From the NCBI RefSeq assembly GCF_026341125.1, contig NZ_JAPEOR010000001.1:1674001-1738000 (forward strand): a DNA stretch of 64,000 nt. The letters are read 5' to 3'. This document shows positions 44,887 to 54,208 of this stretch, one piece after another. The stretch's first letter is position 1. Each line of letters starts with the position of its first letter. The notes under the pieces were generated by a model that was given only the letters and a program-made list of their open reading frames with translations, was not told where the DNA came from and searched no databases. The stretch comes from Streptomyces sp. NBC_01142. GTDB taxonomy: Bacteria > Actinomycetota > Actinomycetes > Streptomycetales > Streptomycetaceae. A program made the translations under genes and the position numbers.

Positions 44887-45117
44887 TCAGCGGTCCTCTT
44901 CACCAACGCTGGCCGGCACGGCCGTCAGTCGGTCGGTCTCATCCTGTATTTCCGCGGCGATCTTCTTGAGTTCCGGCTCGAACTTGCGCCCGTGGTGGGC
45001 ACAGAAGAGCAGCTCACCACCGCTGGTCAGGACGACGCGCAGATAAGCCTGGGCGCCGCAGCGGTCGCAGCGGTCAGCGGCCGTCAGCGGGCTCGCGGGG
45101 GTCAGAACAGTAGTCAC
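44887..45117 (-). CDS. Small zinc-ribbon-like DUF7455 protein
   Basis: 76 residues from a GTG with AGAGG upstream. CDRCGAQAYLRVVLTSGGEL followed by LFCAHHGRKF gives a CxxC...CxxH arrangement able to bind zinc, and the C-terminal half is a charged helix. It is a conserved actinobacterial small protein without known function. It is divergent from parE. Confidence 0.75.
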   Translation of the reverse strand: MTTVLTPASPLTAADRCDRCGAQAYLRVVLTSGGELLFCAHHGRKFEPELKKIAAEIQDETDRLTAVPASVGEEDR

Positions 45118-45550
45118 GTCGCCTCTTCTCTAGCTCGACGAGCTGTCGTACCAGGGTCAACATCCAACCAGGCCGAAAACGTTCCCGCTCGTGGCTTTTC
45201 CTCGAAACTTCTTCCCAAGGTGGCTGTCTGTTGCCGGTTGGCGGCGAATGAGCCGTATTGCTTCGCTCTACGGGTTTCGCGTTGCTTGTCTCGTTTGGCC
45301 CTCCCGGCTGGGTTGCCGGTTGTTGATGAGGACGTGCCCGGAGCCTAAATGGTTCATGCCTGGAAGGGAACGTGATGTGCACGTCACTCCATCGAGGGAT
45401 CGAACACGTATGCGACGCTGGACTAGCATGAGAAATCACGAGGGTGGCGTTACATCGGCTCTACCAGGCCTCGGTACCCTCTGACGGGCGACCGACGCCG
45501 GGCCTTTACCCCACTGGGCCACATTTGAAATTCAGCGAGGAGCGAACCGC
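45118..45550. other. parE upstream region
   Basis: 433 bases, no gene. It contains a 16-base near-palindrome GTGATGTGCACGTCAC at 45372-45387 and a TAGCAT hexamer near 45424 that could be a -10 for parE. The ribosome site GAGGAG precedes the parE GTG. Confidence 0.4.
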
Positions 45551-47668
45551 GTGACCGCCGAAACGTCCGTGCCGTCCACAGCGCTGCTGACTGCAGACCG
45601 TGACGGTTCCAACTACACCGCGCGGCACCTGCTCGTACTCGAGGGGCTCGAGGCGGTCCGCAAGCGCCCGGGCATGTACATCGGGTCCACCGACAGCCGC
45701 GGCCTGATGCACTGCCTCTGGGAGATCATCGACAACTCCGTCGACGAAGCCCTCGGCGGCCACTGCGACCACATCGAGGTGATCCTCCACGAGGACGGGT
45801 CCGTCGAGGTCAAGGACAACGGCCGGGGCATCCCCGTCGATGTCGAACCCAAGACCGGCCTTTCCGGCGTCGAGGTCGTGATGACCAAGCTGCACGCCGG
45901 CGGAAAGTTCGGCGGCGGCTCGTACGCCGCGTCGGGCGGTCTGCACGGCGTGGGTGCCTCCGTCGTCAACGCCCTTTCCGCCCGCCTCGACGTCGAGGTG
46001 GACCGCAGCGGAGCGACCCACCTGATCAGCTTCCGCCGCGGTGTCCCCGGAATGTTCACCGAGTCCGGGCCGGACGCGCCCTTCGACCCGGCGAACGGGC
46101 TGCTCAAGGGCAAGCGGGTGCCCAGGACCCGTACCGGCACGCGCGTGCGGTACTGGGCCGACCGGCAGATCTTCCTCAAGGACGCCAAGCTCTCCCTGGA
46201 GCACCTCCACCAGCGCGCCCGCCAGACCGCCTTCCTCGTGCCCGGGCTGACCCTCGTCGTCCGCGACCAGCGGGACCTGGACGGCGAGGGCAAGAGCGAG
46301 GAGATCTTCCGCTTCGACGGAGGTATCAGCGAGTTCTGCGAATACCTCGCGCAGGACAAGGCCGTCTGCGACGTGCTGCGGCTGACCGGACAGGGCACCT
46401 TCAAGGAGACCGTCCCGGTCCTCGACGACCGCGGTCATATGACCCCCACCGAGGTCACCCGCGAGCTCGGCGTCGACATCGCCATGCGCTGGGGCACCGG
46501 ATACGACACCGGCGTCAAGTCCTTCGTCAACATCATCGCCACCCCCAAGGGCGGCACCCATGTGAGCGGCTTCGAGCGCTCCGTCACCAAGACGATGAAC
46601 GAGGTGCTGCGCTCGGCCAAGCTGCTGCGCGTCGCCGAGGACGACATCGTCAAGGACGACGCCCTGGAGGGCCTCACCGCGGTCGTCACCGTCCGGCTTG
46701 CGGAGCCGCAGTTCGAGGGCCAGACCAAGGAGGTGCTGGGCACCTCGGCGGCGAACAGGATCGTCGCCAATGTCGTGGCCAAGGAGCTCAAGGCCTTCCT
46801 GACCTCCGCCAAGCGCGACGAAAAGGCGCAGGCCCGTGCGGTGATGGAGAAGGCCGTTGCCGCCGCCCGTACGCGTATCGCTGCCCGCCAGCACAAGGAC
46901 GCACAGCGCCGGAAGACCGCCCTGGAGACCTCCTCGCTGCCGGCCAAGCTCGCCGACTGCCGCAGCGACGACGTGGAGCGCAGCGAGCTCTTCATCGTGG
47001 AGGGGGACTCCGCGCTCGGCACCGCCAAGCTCGCGCGGAACAGTGAGTTCCAGGCGCTTCTGCCGATCCGCGGAAAGATCCTGAACGTACAGAAGTCGTC
47101 CATCTCGGACATGCTCAAGAACGCCGAGTGCGGCGCGATCATCCAGGTCATAGGAGCGGGATCGGGCCGGACGTTCGACATCGACGCCGCCCGCTACGGC
47201 AAGATCGTTCTGCTGGTCGACGCCGATGTCGACGGCGCCCACATCCGCTGTCTGCTGCTGACGCTCTTCCAGCGCTATATGCGGCCCATGGTGGAGGCGG
47301 GCCGTGTGTTCGCCGCCGTACCGCCGCTGCACCGGATCGAGCTGATCCAGCCCAAAAAGGGCCAGGACAAGTACGTGTACACGTACTCCGACAGTGAGCT
47401 GCGCCAGACGCTGCTGGAGTACCAGCGCAAGGGGGTCCGCTTCAAGGACTCCATCCAGCGCTACAAGGGTCTGGGCGAGATGGACGCCGACCAGCTCGCG
47501 GAGACCACGATGGATCCCCGCCACCGCACCCTGCGCCGGATCAACATCGGGGATCTCGAGTCCTCCGAGCAGGTGTTCGACCTGCTGATGGGCAATGAGG
47601 TCGCGCCCCGCAAGGAGTTCATCACCAGCTCCGCGGCGACACTCGACCGCTCGCGCATCGACGCCTGA
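45551..47668 (+). CDS. parE: Topoisomerase IV subunit B (ATPase)
   Basis: 705 residues from a GTG with GAGGAG upstream; also called gyrB2 or parY in Streptomyces. GHKL ATPase motifs: RKRPGMYIGS, EIIDNSVDEAL, VKDNGRGIPV and GGLHGVGASVVNALS. The transducer domain follows, then TOPRIM with VEGDSALGTAK and VDADVDGAHIRCL, and the C-terminal motif RYKGLGEMDADQLAETTMD. EGDSALGTAK instead of gyrase EGDSAGGSAK supports topoisomerase IV over gyrase. With parC about 8 kb away it should decatenate chromosomes after replication. Confidence 0.9.
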   Translation: MTAETSVPSTALLTADRDGSNYTARHLLVLEGLEAVRKRPGMYIGSTDSRGLMHCLWEIIDNSVDEALGGHCDHIEVILHEDGSVEVKDNGRGIPVDVEPKTGLSGVEVVMTKLHAGGKFGGGSYAASGGLHGVGASVVNALSARLDVEVDRSGATHLISFRRGVPGMFTESGPDAPFDPANGLLKGKRVPRTRTGTRVRYWADRQIFLKDAKLSLEHLHQRARQTAFLVPGLTLVVRDQRDLDGEGKSEEIFRFDGGISEFCEYLAQDKAVCDVLRLTGQGTFKETVPVLDDRGHMTPTEVTRELGVDIAMRWGTGYDTGVKSFVNIIATPKGGTHVSGFERSVTKTMNEVLRSAKLLRVAEDDIVKDDALEGLTAVVTVRLAEPQFEGQTKEVLGTSAANRIVANVVAKELKAFLTSAKRDEKAQARAVMEKAVAAARTRIAARQHKDAQRRKTALETSSLPAKLADCRSDDVERSELFIVEGDSALGTAKLARNSEFQALLPIRGKILNVQKSSISDMLKNAECGAIIQVIGAGSGRTFDIDAARYGKIVLLVDADVDGAHIRCLLLTLFQRYMRPMVEAGRVFAAVPPLHRIELIQPKKGQDKYVYTYSDSELRQTLLEYQRKGVRFKDSIQRYKGLGEMDADQLAETTMDPRHRTLRRINIGDLESSEQVFDLLMGNEVAPRKEFITSSAATLDRSRIDA

Positions 47669-47773
47669 GACCGCCCCGTCCACCCAGGGGTGGAGCCGTG
47701 AGCTCCACCCCTGACCCGATCCCGGGCCGGGCTCCTCCTCCGTAGCATCGTGGGCGATGGAGGAGGACCCAAG

Positions 47774-48937
47774 GTGCCCAGCAGCAAGTGGACCGAATGG
47801 CCCACGCGGGAAGCGCTGTCCCGCCTCGGCGTACCGCGCGTCCGTATCGCCCTCGACATCGTTCTGCTTGCCGCGCTGGCGGCATTTGCGGTGTACAGCG
47901 CGTACCGCTCGGACGCATTCCACGGCTGGCGGGCGGTGCTCCCACCCATGGCTCTGCTCTGCTGCACCGCGGCCTTCCTCACCTACCACCACACGACCCT
48001 GGGCAACAGACTGCTGCCTTCTCTCGGGCTGCTTGCCGGCGTCGCCGCCTGCGGAGCAGGGTCGTACGCCGCCGGGGCCGCGATCCCGGCAGCGGTGCTG
48101 TGGGTCAGCATCTCCGTCATGGCGTTGGAGCGACTTCCGCTCGGTGCTGCCCTGGGGGCCGTCACGGTGATGGTGACCGGCTTCCTGCTGACCGATGACA
48201 GCGGTGCCCTGGGAGCAGGATTCACGACGGCCGCGGTGCTGCTCGCCGGCTATTCGCTCCGCCTCGATGCCCAGGCCCGTGGCGCCGGATTCCGGCTGCT
48301 CGCCCAGGAACGTGCCGCCCGTGAGGCGGAGGCCACCTCCGCCGCCCTCGGTGAACGGGCGCGTATCGCACGCGAGATCCACGATGTCCTCGCGCACAGC
48401 CTCTCCGCGCAGCTGGTGCATCTGGAGGCGGCCCGGCTGCAGATCGAGCGCGGCCCGGAAGGGCCGTTCCGCGAACAGATCCTGGAGCGGGTGGTGGCGG
48501 CACGCGGCATGGCCCGCGAAGGTCTCGCCGAGACTCGGCAGGCACTCTCCGCCCTGCGCGGCGAGATGGTCCCCGTCGAGGACTATCTGAGGGAGCTGGC
48601 CGTCATGGACGGGGCCCAGAACGAAGTGGCGGGGGAGCGGCGGCAGTTGCCCGCCGAGGCCTCGCAGGCCGTACGGAGAGTGGCGCAGGAGGCCCTGACG
48701 AACGTGCGCAAGCACGCGCCGGGGGCCAAGGTGCGCATGCTGCTCGTGTACGAGGAGGGTGAAGTGGTCCTGGAGGTACGGGACTCGGGCACCACAGCGA
48801 AGGCCGGTGAACTCAGGACTGCCGGCTGCGGGTACGGTCTGCTGGGGATGCGTGAGCGGGCTGAACTGCTCGGTGGCTCCCTGGAGGCGGGACCGGAGGG
48901 AGAGGGCTTCGTGGTGCGGCTGCGAGTGCCGGCATGA
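47774..48937 (+). CDS. Sensor histidine kinase, NarL/DesK group
   Basis: 387 residues from a GTG with AGGAGG upstream. Roughly five or six hydrophobic segments (residues 25-165) form a membrane sensor without a large extracellular domain. HisKA_3 dimerisation: AREIHDVLAHSLSAQL with the phospho-His. ATPase: QEALTNVRKHA (N box), VRDSGTT (G1) and GYGLLGMRERAELLGG (G2). The stop overlaps the response regulator start by 4 bases, so the two are translationally coupled. Signal unknown; membrane-embedded stress sensing is usual for this group. Confidence 0.88.
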   Translation: MPSSKWTEWPTREALSRLGVPRVRIALDIVLLAALAAFAVYSAYRSDAFHGWRAVLPPMALLCCTAAFLTYHHTTLGNRLLPSLGLLAGVAACGAGSYAAGAAIPAAVLWVSISVMALERLPLGAALGAVTVMVTGFLLTDDSGALGAGFTTAAVLLAGYSLRLDAQARGAGFRLLAQERAAREAEATSAALGERARIAREIHDVLAHSLSAQLVHLEAARLQIERGPEGPFREQILERVVAARGMAREGLAETRQALSALRGEMVPVEDYLRELAVMDGAQNEVAGERRQLPAEASQAVRRVAQEALTNVRKHAPGAKVRMLLVYEEGEVVLEVRDSGTTAKAGELRTAGCGYGLLGMRERAELLGGSLEAGPEGEGFVVRLRVPA

Positions 48938-49608
48938 CCGCGCAGATCGCCAGGGTGGTCGTCGCCGACGATCAGGCGGTGGTGCGCGAGGGCATTGTGA
49001 TGCTGCTGGGACTGCTGCCCGGCATCGAGGTCGTCGGCTCGGCGAAGGACGGTGAGGAGGCGGTCGCCCTTGTCGCCGCACTCGCCCCCGACGTCGTGCT
49101 GATGGACCTGCGGATGCCCCGCTGCGACGGTGTGGAGGCGACCCGCCGTATCCGCGGCGAACACCCCGCCACCCAGGTCGTCGTGCTCACCACCTACGCG
49201 GACGACGACTCGCTCTTCCCCGCGCTGCGGGCGGGAGCGCGGGGCTACCTCACCAAGGACGCCGACGGCGACGAGATCGTACGGGCCATCCAGGACGTAC
49301 TCGCCGGGCGGGCCGGGCTCTCACCGGTCGTACAGCGACGGCTGCTCGAGCAGATCACCGCGCAGCCCGAACCGACCGGACCGAAGCTGCCCGACGGCCT
49401 GACCGCCCGCGAGGGCGAGGTGCTGATCCTGATCGCGGAGGGCCTCGCCAACACGGACATCGCGCGCCGTCTGCACATCTCCACAGCCACCGTGAAGACC
49501 CACATCAACAACCTCTTCTCGAAGGCCGGCATCCATGACCGCGCCCAGGCGGTGCGGTACGCCTATCGGGAGGGCCTCGCGCAGCCACCCGGGACGAGCG
49601 TCACCTGA
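48934..49608 (+). CDS. NarL/LuxR-type response regulator
   Basis: 224 residues; its ATGA overlaps the kinase stop. Receiver domain: VVVADDQAVVREG, phospho-Asp in DVVLMDLRMPR, and TTYADDDSLFPAL, then KDADGD. The C-terminal LuxR helix-turn-helix is LTAREGEVLILIAEGLANTDI followed by STATVKTHINNLFSKAG. Pairs with the adjacent HisKA_3 kinase. Target genes are not identifiable; the next gene follows 98 bases later. Confidence 0.92.
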   Translation: MTAQIARVVVADDQAVVREGIVMLLGLLPGIEVVGSAKDGEEAVALVAALAPDVVLMDLRMPRCDGVEATRRIRGEHPATQVVVLTTYADDDSLFPALRAGARGYLTKDADGDEIVRAIQDVLAGRAGLSPVVQRRLLEQITAQPEPTGPKLPDGLTAREGEVLILIAEGLANTDIARRLHISTATVKTHINNLFSKAGIHDRAQAVRYAYREGLAQPPGTSVT

Positions 49609-49706
49609 TGGGGTGAAGAGCGGCGGGAGAAGAGTCCGGGATCTCCCTGATCTGTCCATTCTTGGTCAGCGAGCCGAAACGGTTCGCTGACAAGGAGAGT
49701 TGATCG

Positions 49707-50264
49707 GTGGAGAAGCAGGAAGGGCAGCACGCCACAGCGGTGCGGCTCGACGACCCGTGGTACGACGCGCTGGCCTCGGGCTGGGGCGAGCTGGACGGCA
49801 CGGGTGCCCCCGCTCCCGTCGTGGCTCCCGCGCCGACGGACCGTGGGAGCGCCGGACCCTGCGCGGCCGACATCTACCTGGAAGTGCATCGCAGCGCCGC
49901 CTTCCAGGAGGTGCGCAGCCGCTACCGAAGGTTCGTCGTGCCCGCCGCCCTCGCCTTCCTCGCCTGGTACTTGGCGTATGTCGTCGCCGCGACCGCCACG
50001 CCCGGGCTGATGGCCAGGCCGGTGGCGGGAGCGGTGAATGTGGCGATGGTTGCGGGGCTCGGGCAGTTCCTCACCACCTTTCTGCTGACCTGGGCGTACG
50101 CGCGCCATGCGCGGCTGCGCCGGGACCGTGCGGCCCTCGAGCTGCGCTGGACCGTGTTCGATCAGACGAGGGCACAGGAAACGAGAGCACAGGAAACGAG
50201 AGCACAGGAGACCGGGGTACAGGAGACCGCGGTACCGGAGATGACGCGGGGGGCCGGGCGTTGA
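49707..50264 (+). CDS. DUF485 membrane protein with repeat tail
   Basis: 185 residues from a GTG with AAGGAGAG upstream. After a polar N-terminus with DPWYDALASG it has two membrane helices (LAFLAWYLAYVVAATA, AMVAGLGQFLTTFLLTW), the DUF485 pattern. Such proteins sit next to sodium-solute symporters such as acetate permease ActP and are thought to be accessory subunits. The C-terminus ends in five TRAQE-type repeats. Its stop overlaps the symporter start by 4 bases, which ties the two in function. Confidence 0.85.
   Translation: MEKQEGQHATAVRLDDPWYDALASGWGELDGTGAPAPVVAPAPTDRGSAGPCAADIYLEVHRSAAFQEVRSRYRRFVVPAALAFLAWYLAYVVAATATPGLMARPVAGAVNVAMVAGLGQFLTTFLLTWAYARHARLRRDRAALELRWTVFDQTRAQETRAQETRAQETGVQETAVPEMTRGAGR
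50166..50240 (+). repeat. Five 15-bp repeats at the end of the DUF485 gene
   Basis: Tandem units encode TRAQE, TRAQE, TRAQE, TGVQE, TAVPE. Copy number of such units is likely to vary between strains and would change only the cytoplasmic tail. Confidence 0.8.
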
Positions 50265-51853
50265 GCGGCGACCACCAGACCCTGGCACTGCTGCTGTTCA
50301 GTGCGTTCATTGCCGCCACCCTCGCCATCACGACCTGGGTGAGCCGCAACCGGCGTGGCTCCGCGGAGGAGTTCTACGCAGGCGGACGGCTCTTCTCGCC
50401 CATGGAGAACGGTTTCGCCATCGCCGGCGACTACATGTCCGCCGCCTCCTTCCTCGGAATCTCCGGACTCATCGCCCTCTACGGCTACGACGGAATGCTC
50501 TACTCCGTCGGTTTCCTGGTCGCCTGGCTGGTCGTGCTGCTCCTCGTCGCCGAACTCGTGCGCAACTGCGGCCGGTTCACCCTCGCCGACGTCGTCGCGT
50601 CGAGAATGAGCGAGCGACCTGTCCGTATCGCCGCGGGAACTTCTTCGGTCGCCGTGTCCGTTCTCTATCTGGTGGCGCAGATGGTGGGAGCCGGAAGCCT
50701 GGTCGCGCTGCTCCTCGGTGGTACGAGCGAGGCCGCGCGCTCGTGGACCGTGATCGGCGTGGGTGCCCTGATGGTGATCTATGTGTCGTTGGGAGGGATG
50801 CGAGCCACCACCTGGATCCAGATCGTGAAAGCCGTGCTGCTGATGGCGGGCGCGATCGCGATGACCGTGCTCGTACTGACCCGCTTCCACGGCGACTTCA
50901 ACCAGCTGCTCATCTCCGCCGCCGAACGCAGTGGCCATGGCAAGGACTTCCTCTCGCCCGGCCTCAAGTACGGCGGGAGCTGGACCGCGCGCCTCGACTT
51001 CATCAGCCTCGGCCTGGCACTGGTGCTCGGTACGGCGGGACTGCCGCACATCCTGTCCCGCTTCTACACCGTGCCGACCGCGCGGGCCGCCCGCCGCTCG
51101 GTCGTCTGGTCGATCGGTCTCATCGGCAGCTTCTATCTGATGACGATCGTGCTCGGCTTCGGTGCGGCCGCCGTGCTCGGCACCGACGAGGTGCGGCAGT
51201 CGAACGCCGCCGGGAACACCGCGGTTCCGCTGCTCGCACTGGACCTCGGCGGTGGAGCGGGCTCCACCGGAGGAACGGTTCTCTTTGCCGTCGTCGCGGC
51301 GGTGGCCTTTGCGACCATCCTCGCTGTCGTCGCCGGGATCACCCTCGCCTCCTCCGCCTCGGTGGCCCACGATCTGTACGCCTCGCTCCGGTGGCGCCAT
51401 GCCAAACAGCACAGCGAGGTCGCGGTGGCCAGGGTCGCCGCGGCCGGCATCGGGGTGGCCGCGATCGCGCTCGGCCTGCTCGCCCGGGACCTGAACGTCG
51501 CGTTCCTGGTGGGCCTGGCCTTCGCGGTCGCTGCCTCCGCCAACCTGCCCGTGCTGCTCTACTCGCTGTTCTGGCGGAACTTCACCACGCGCGGCGCGGT
51601 CTGGTCGGTGTACGGCGGTCTGATTCCGGCGGTGGTCCTGGTGGTGCTCTCACCAGTCGTCTCGGGGAGCCCTGAGGCACTCTTCCCGGGGATGGACTTC
51701 CATGTCTTCCCGCTGCAGAACCCGGGCCTGGTCTCCATCCCGCTGGGCTTCCTGGCGGGATGGATCGGCACCGTCACCTCGACGGAGCCGCCGGACGCGG
51801 CCAAGCACGCGGAGACGGAGGTACGTGCGCTGACGGGTGCTGGTGCGGTGTGA
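50261..51853 (+). CDS. Sodium:solute symporter (SSS family), monocarboxylate/acetate-permease type
   Basis: 530 residues. The only start near the family N-terminus is TTG at 50261, overlapping the DUF485 stop; a coupled start is likely. The profile fits about 13 transmembrane helices. Motifs: SAEEFYAGGRLFSPMENGFA, AGDYMSAASFLG, GTAGLPHILSRFYTV and ASANLPVLLYSLFW, as in ActP/MctP transporters of acetate and other short monocarboxylates. Converges with a CitB-type response regulator one base away. Confidence 0.85.
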   Translation: MSGDHQTLALLLFSAFIAATLAITTWVSRNRRGSAEEFYAGGRLFSPMENGFAIAGDYMSAASFLGISGLIALYGYDGMLYSVGFLVAWLVVLLLVAELVRNCGRFTLADVVASRMSERPVRIAAGTSSVAVSVLYLVAQMVGAGSLVALLLGGTSEAARSWTVIGVGALMVIYVSLGGMRATTWIQIVKAVLLMAGAIAMTVLVLTRFHGDFNQLLISAAERSGHGKDFLSPGLKYGGSWTARLDFISLGLALVLGTAGLPHILSRFYTVPTARAARRSVVWSIGLIGSFYLMTIVLGFGAAAVLGTDEVRQSNAAGNTAVPLLALDLGGGAGSTGGTVLFAVVAAVAFATILAVVAGITLASSASVAHDLYASLRWRHAKQHSEVAVARVAAAGIGVAAIALGLLARDLNVAFLVGLAFAVAASANLPVLLYSLFWRNFTTRGAVWSVYGGLIPAVVLVVLSPVVSGSPEALFPGMDFHVFPLQNPGLVSIPLGFLAGWIGTVTSTEPPDAAKHAETEVRALTGAGAV

Positions 51854-51854
51854 G

Positions 51855-52568
51855 TCAGACGCTCGCCGACCAGAGGTAGCGGTGTTCCGGGCGGCCCGTC
51901 TCGCCGTACCTCAGGCTCAGCCGCACCCGACTCGCCCGCTCCAGCAGCTTCAGATAGCGCTGCGCGGTCTGCCGGCTCACCCCTGCGCGTTCGGCGATCT
52001 CCTGGGTGGAGAGCGGCCCCTCGGCGGTCAGCAGCACCTGGCGTACCAGCTCCGCCGTGGTCGGTGAGTGGCCCTTGGGCAGTTCGGGGGCGACCGAGCC
52101 CGCCGACAGGGCCCCGAAGATCCGGTCCACCTCGGCCTGTTCCGCCTCGCCGCCGCCGTCCAGGGTGCGGCGCAGCCCTGCGTACGCCTCCAGCTTGGAA
52201 CGCAGCCCGGCGAAGGTGAACGGCTTCACCAGGTACTGGAGCGCACCGTGGCGCATCGCCGCCTGGACGGTGGCAACATCCCGCGCCGCCGTCACCATGA
52301 TCACGTCAGTCTGGTGGCCGAGCCTGCGCAGCTCCCGTACGACCGCAAGACCGTTCCCGTCCGGCAGATAGTGGTCGAGGAGGATCAGGTCCACCGGGCA
52401 CTCGGCGATCCGCTCCAGGGCCCCGGCAGCCGAGTGCGCCTTCGCGCAGACCCGGAAGCCGGGCACCTTGGACACATAGGCCGCGTTGATCTCCGCGACC
52501 CGGACATCGTCGTCCACCACCAGGACGTCAATCAGTTGGCCGGTTGCCTCGGCGCCCCTGTCCGTCAT
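51855..52568 (-). CDS. CitB/DcuR-type response regulator
   Basis: 237 residues, ATG 52568 overlapping the kinase stop by 4 bases. Receiver: VLVVDDDVRVAEIN, phospho-Asp in LILLDHYLPDGNG, and TAARDVATVQAAM, then VKPFTFAGL. The C-terminal DNA-binding part STQEIAERAGVSRQTAQRYLKLLERA is the winged-helix of the CitB group, which usually controls carboxylate transport genes. Its 3' end meets the SSS transporter stop, so that transporter is a candidate target (inference from position). Confidence 0.88.
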   Translation of the reverse strand: MTDRGAEATGQLIDVLVVDDDVRVAEINAAYVSKVPGFRVCAKAHSAAGALERIAECPVDLILLDHYLPDGNGLAVVRELRRLGHQTDVIMVTAARDVATVQAAMRHGALQYLVKPFTFAGLRSKLEAYAGLRRTLDGGGEAEQAEVDRIFGALSAGSVAPELPKGHSPTTAELVRQVLLTAEGPLSTQEIAERAGVSRQTAQRYLKLLERASRVRLSLRYGETGRPEHRYLWSASV

Positions 52569-54208
52569 CGCGCCTCCACGGCAGTGGCCAGCCCCGGTTC
52601 GGCCAGCGCCTCCGGGAGTACGACGGTGAATTCGGCGCCGCCGCCCGCCGGCTCGCGCACCCGCGCGCTGCCGCCCTGCCGCTCCGCGAGCCTGCGCACC
52701 AGCGCCAGCCCGAGACCGCGCTTGCCGTGCGCCGGAAGCTCCTTCGTGGACCAGCCCTCCGTGAAGATCAGCTCCCGCTGGCCGGGTGCGACTCCGGGGC
52801 CGCTGTCCGCGATCCGCAGCACCGCCGTACGGCCCTGCGCATACAGCTCGACCTCGATCTGCGGGTCCTGGGAGCCGGCGGCCGCGTCCAGGGCGTTGTC
52901 CACGAGATTGCCGACGACCGTCACCAGACCGCGCGGGTCCACCAGCCGGTCGGGCAGCAGTGTCCCTGGCGCGATGCGCAGCGAGACGCCGCGCTCCGCC
53001 GCCACCGTCGCCTTGCCCACCAGCAGCGCGGCCAGCAGCGGGTCATGGATCTTCTCGGTGACCTGCTCGGCGGTGGCCCGGTGCACCCCGACCACCTCGG
53101 TGACGAATTCCACCGCCTCCTCGTGCATCTCCAGTTCCAGAAGACCGAGCAGCGTGTGCAGCCGGTTGGCGTGCTCATGATCCTGTGCGCGCAGGGCGTC
53201 GATCAGTCCGCGGGTGGAGTCCAGCTCGCGGCCCAGCTGCTCCAGCTCGGTGCGGTCGCGCAGCGTGGCGACGGCGCCGCCGTCGTCGGTCGGCATCCGG
53301 TTGGCGACCAGTACCCGGCTTCCCCGTACGGTCAGCAGATCCTCGCCGGTGACCTGCCCCGCCAGTACATCGGTCGTACGGCCCTGACCCAGCACCTCGT
53401 CGAGCGGCTGCCCCATCACCTCGGGACCCAGGCCGAGCAGCCGCTGCGCCTCGTCGTTCATCAGCCGTATTCGCCCGGACGCGTCGAGGGCCACGACGCC
53501 CTCCCGGATGCCGTGCAGCATCGCCTCGCGCTCGGCCAGCAGCGCGGAGATGTCGGAGAAGGCCAGGTCGTGGGTCTGACGCTGGAGCCTGCGGGAGATC
53601 AGATACGCGGCCAGGGCCCCGACGGCCAGCGCTCCGCCCGCGTACGCGAGCAGCCCCGGGATCGCCGCGAGCAGCCGGGCGCGCACGCTGTCGTACTCGA
53701 TGCCGACCGATACCGCGCCCACGATCTCACCGCCCTCGTCGCGCAGCGGCACCTTCCCCCGCGCGGAACGGCCGAGCGTCCCGCTGTCGATCTCCATCAC
53801 CTCCCGGCCCGCGAGGACCTCGCTCGGATCGGTGGAGACGACACGCCCGATCTGGTCGCGCGAGGTGTGGGACCACCGCACCCCGAGCTCGTCCATGACC
53901 ACGACGTACTCGGCGCCGGTGGCCTGTCTGATCCGCTCGGCCTCGGCCTGCACAGGTCCGTCGGCCGTCGGCCGCGAGCCGATCAGCTCGTCGGCGACCT
54001 CGGGGGACGCAGTGGTCTCGGCGATGGCGAGCGCCCGGCGCATCGCCTGGTCGTCGAGCTGGGCGCTGAGGGGCGCGAGAAAGAGACCGGTGGCCAGCAC
54101 GGTCACACCGGTGGCGATGGCCAGCTGCATCAGCAGGACCTGCGAGAAGACCCGCTGCGGCCAGCCGAACCGCCGTCGCCGGGCGGGGGCGGTCGGTACG
54201 GGATTCAT
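52565..54208 (-). CDS. CitA/DcuS-type sensor histidine kinase
   Basis: 547 residues; start at 54208 fits the Arg-rich beginning before the first membrane helix. A periplasmic PAS-type sensor (about 45-180) lies between two helices (LAIATGVTVLATGLFLAP; GALAVGALAAYLIS), followed by a cytoplasmic PAS with LDASGRIRLMNDEAQ. The DHEHANRLHTLLGLLEL box contains the phospho-His; ATPase motifs are NLVDNALDAA, DSGPGVAP and GLGLALVRRLAE. CitA/DcuS sensors detect citrate, C4-dicarboxylates or similar. Forms an operon with the response regulator. Confidence 0.9.
   Translation of the reverse strand: MNPVPTAPARRRRFGWPQRVFSQVLLMQLAIATGVTVLATGLFLAPLSAQLDDQAMRRALAIAETTASPEVADELIGSRPTADGPVQAEAERIRQATGAEYVVVMDELGVRWSHTSRDQIGRVVSTDPSEVLAGREVMEIDSGTLGRSARGKVPLRDEGGEIVGAVSVGIEYDSVRARLLAAIPGLLAYAGGALAVGALAAYLISRRLQRQTHDLAFSDISALLAEREAMLHGIREGVVALDASGRIRLMNDEAQRLLGLGPEVMGQPLDEVLGQGRTTDVLAGQVTGEDLLTVRGSRVLVANRMPTDDGGAVATLRDRTELEQLGRELDSTRGLIDALRAQDHEHANRLHTLLGLLELEMHEEAVEFVTEVVGVHRATAEQVTEKIHDPLLAALLVGKATVAAERGVSLRIAPGTLLPDRLVDPRGLVTVVGNLVDNALDAAAGSQDPQIEVELYAQGRTAVLRIADSGPGVAPGQRELIFTEGWSTKELPAHGKRGLGLALVRRLAERQGGSARVREPAGGGAEFTVVLPEALAEPGLATAVEAR

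Noticed and set aside
45372..45387. Crp site upstream of parE
   Set aside because: GTG and CAC are 10 bases apart rather than in the GTG-N6-GNCAC arrangement of the S. coelicolor Crp site.
45506..49081. Minus-strand frame of about 1190 codons opposite parE and the kinase
   Set aside because: Mirror frame of high-GC coding sequence; no start signal and no family features.
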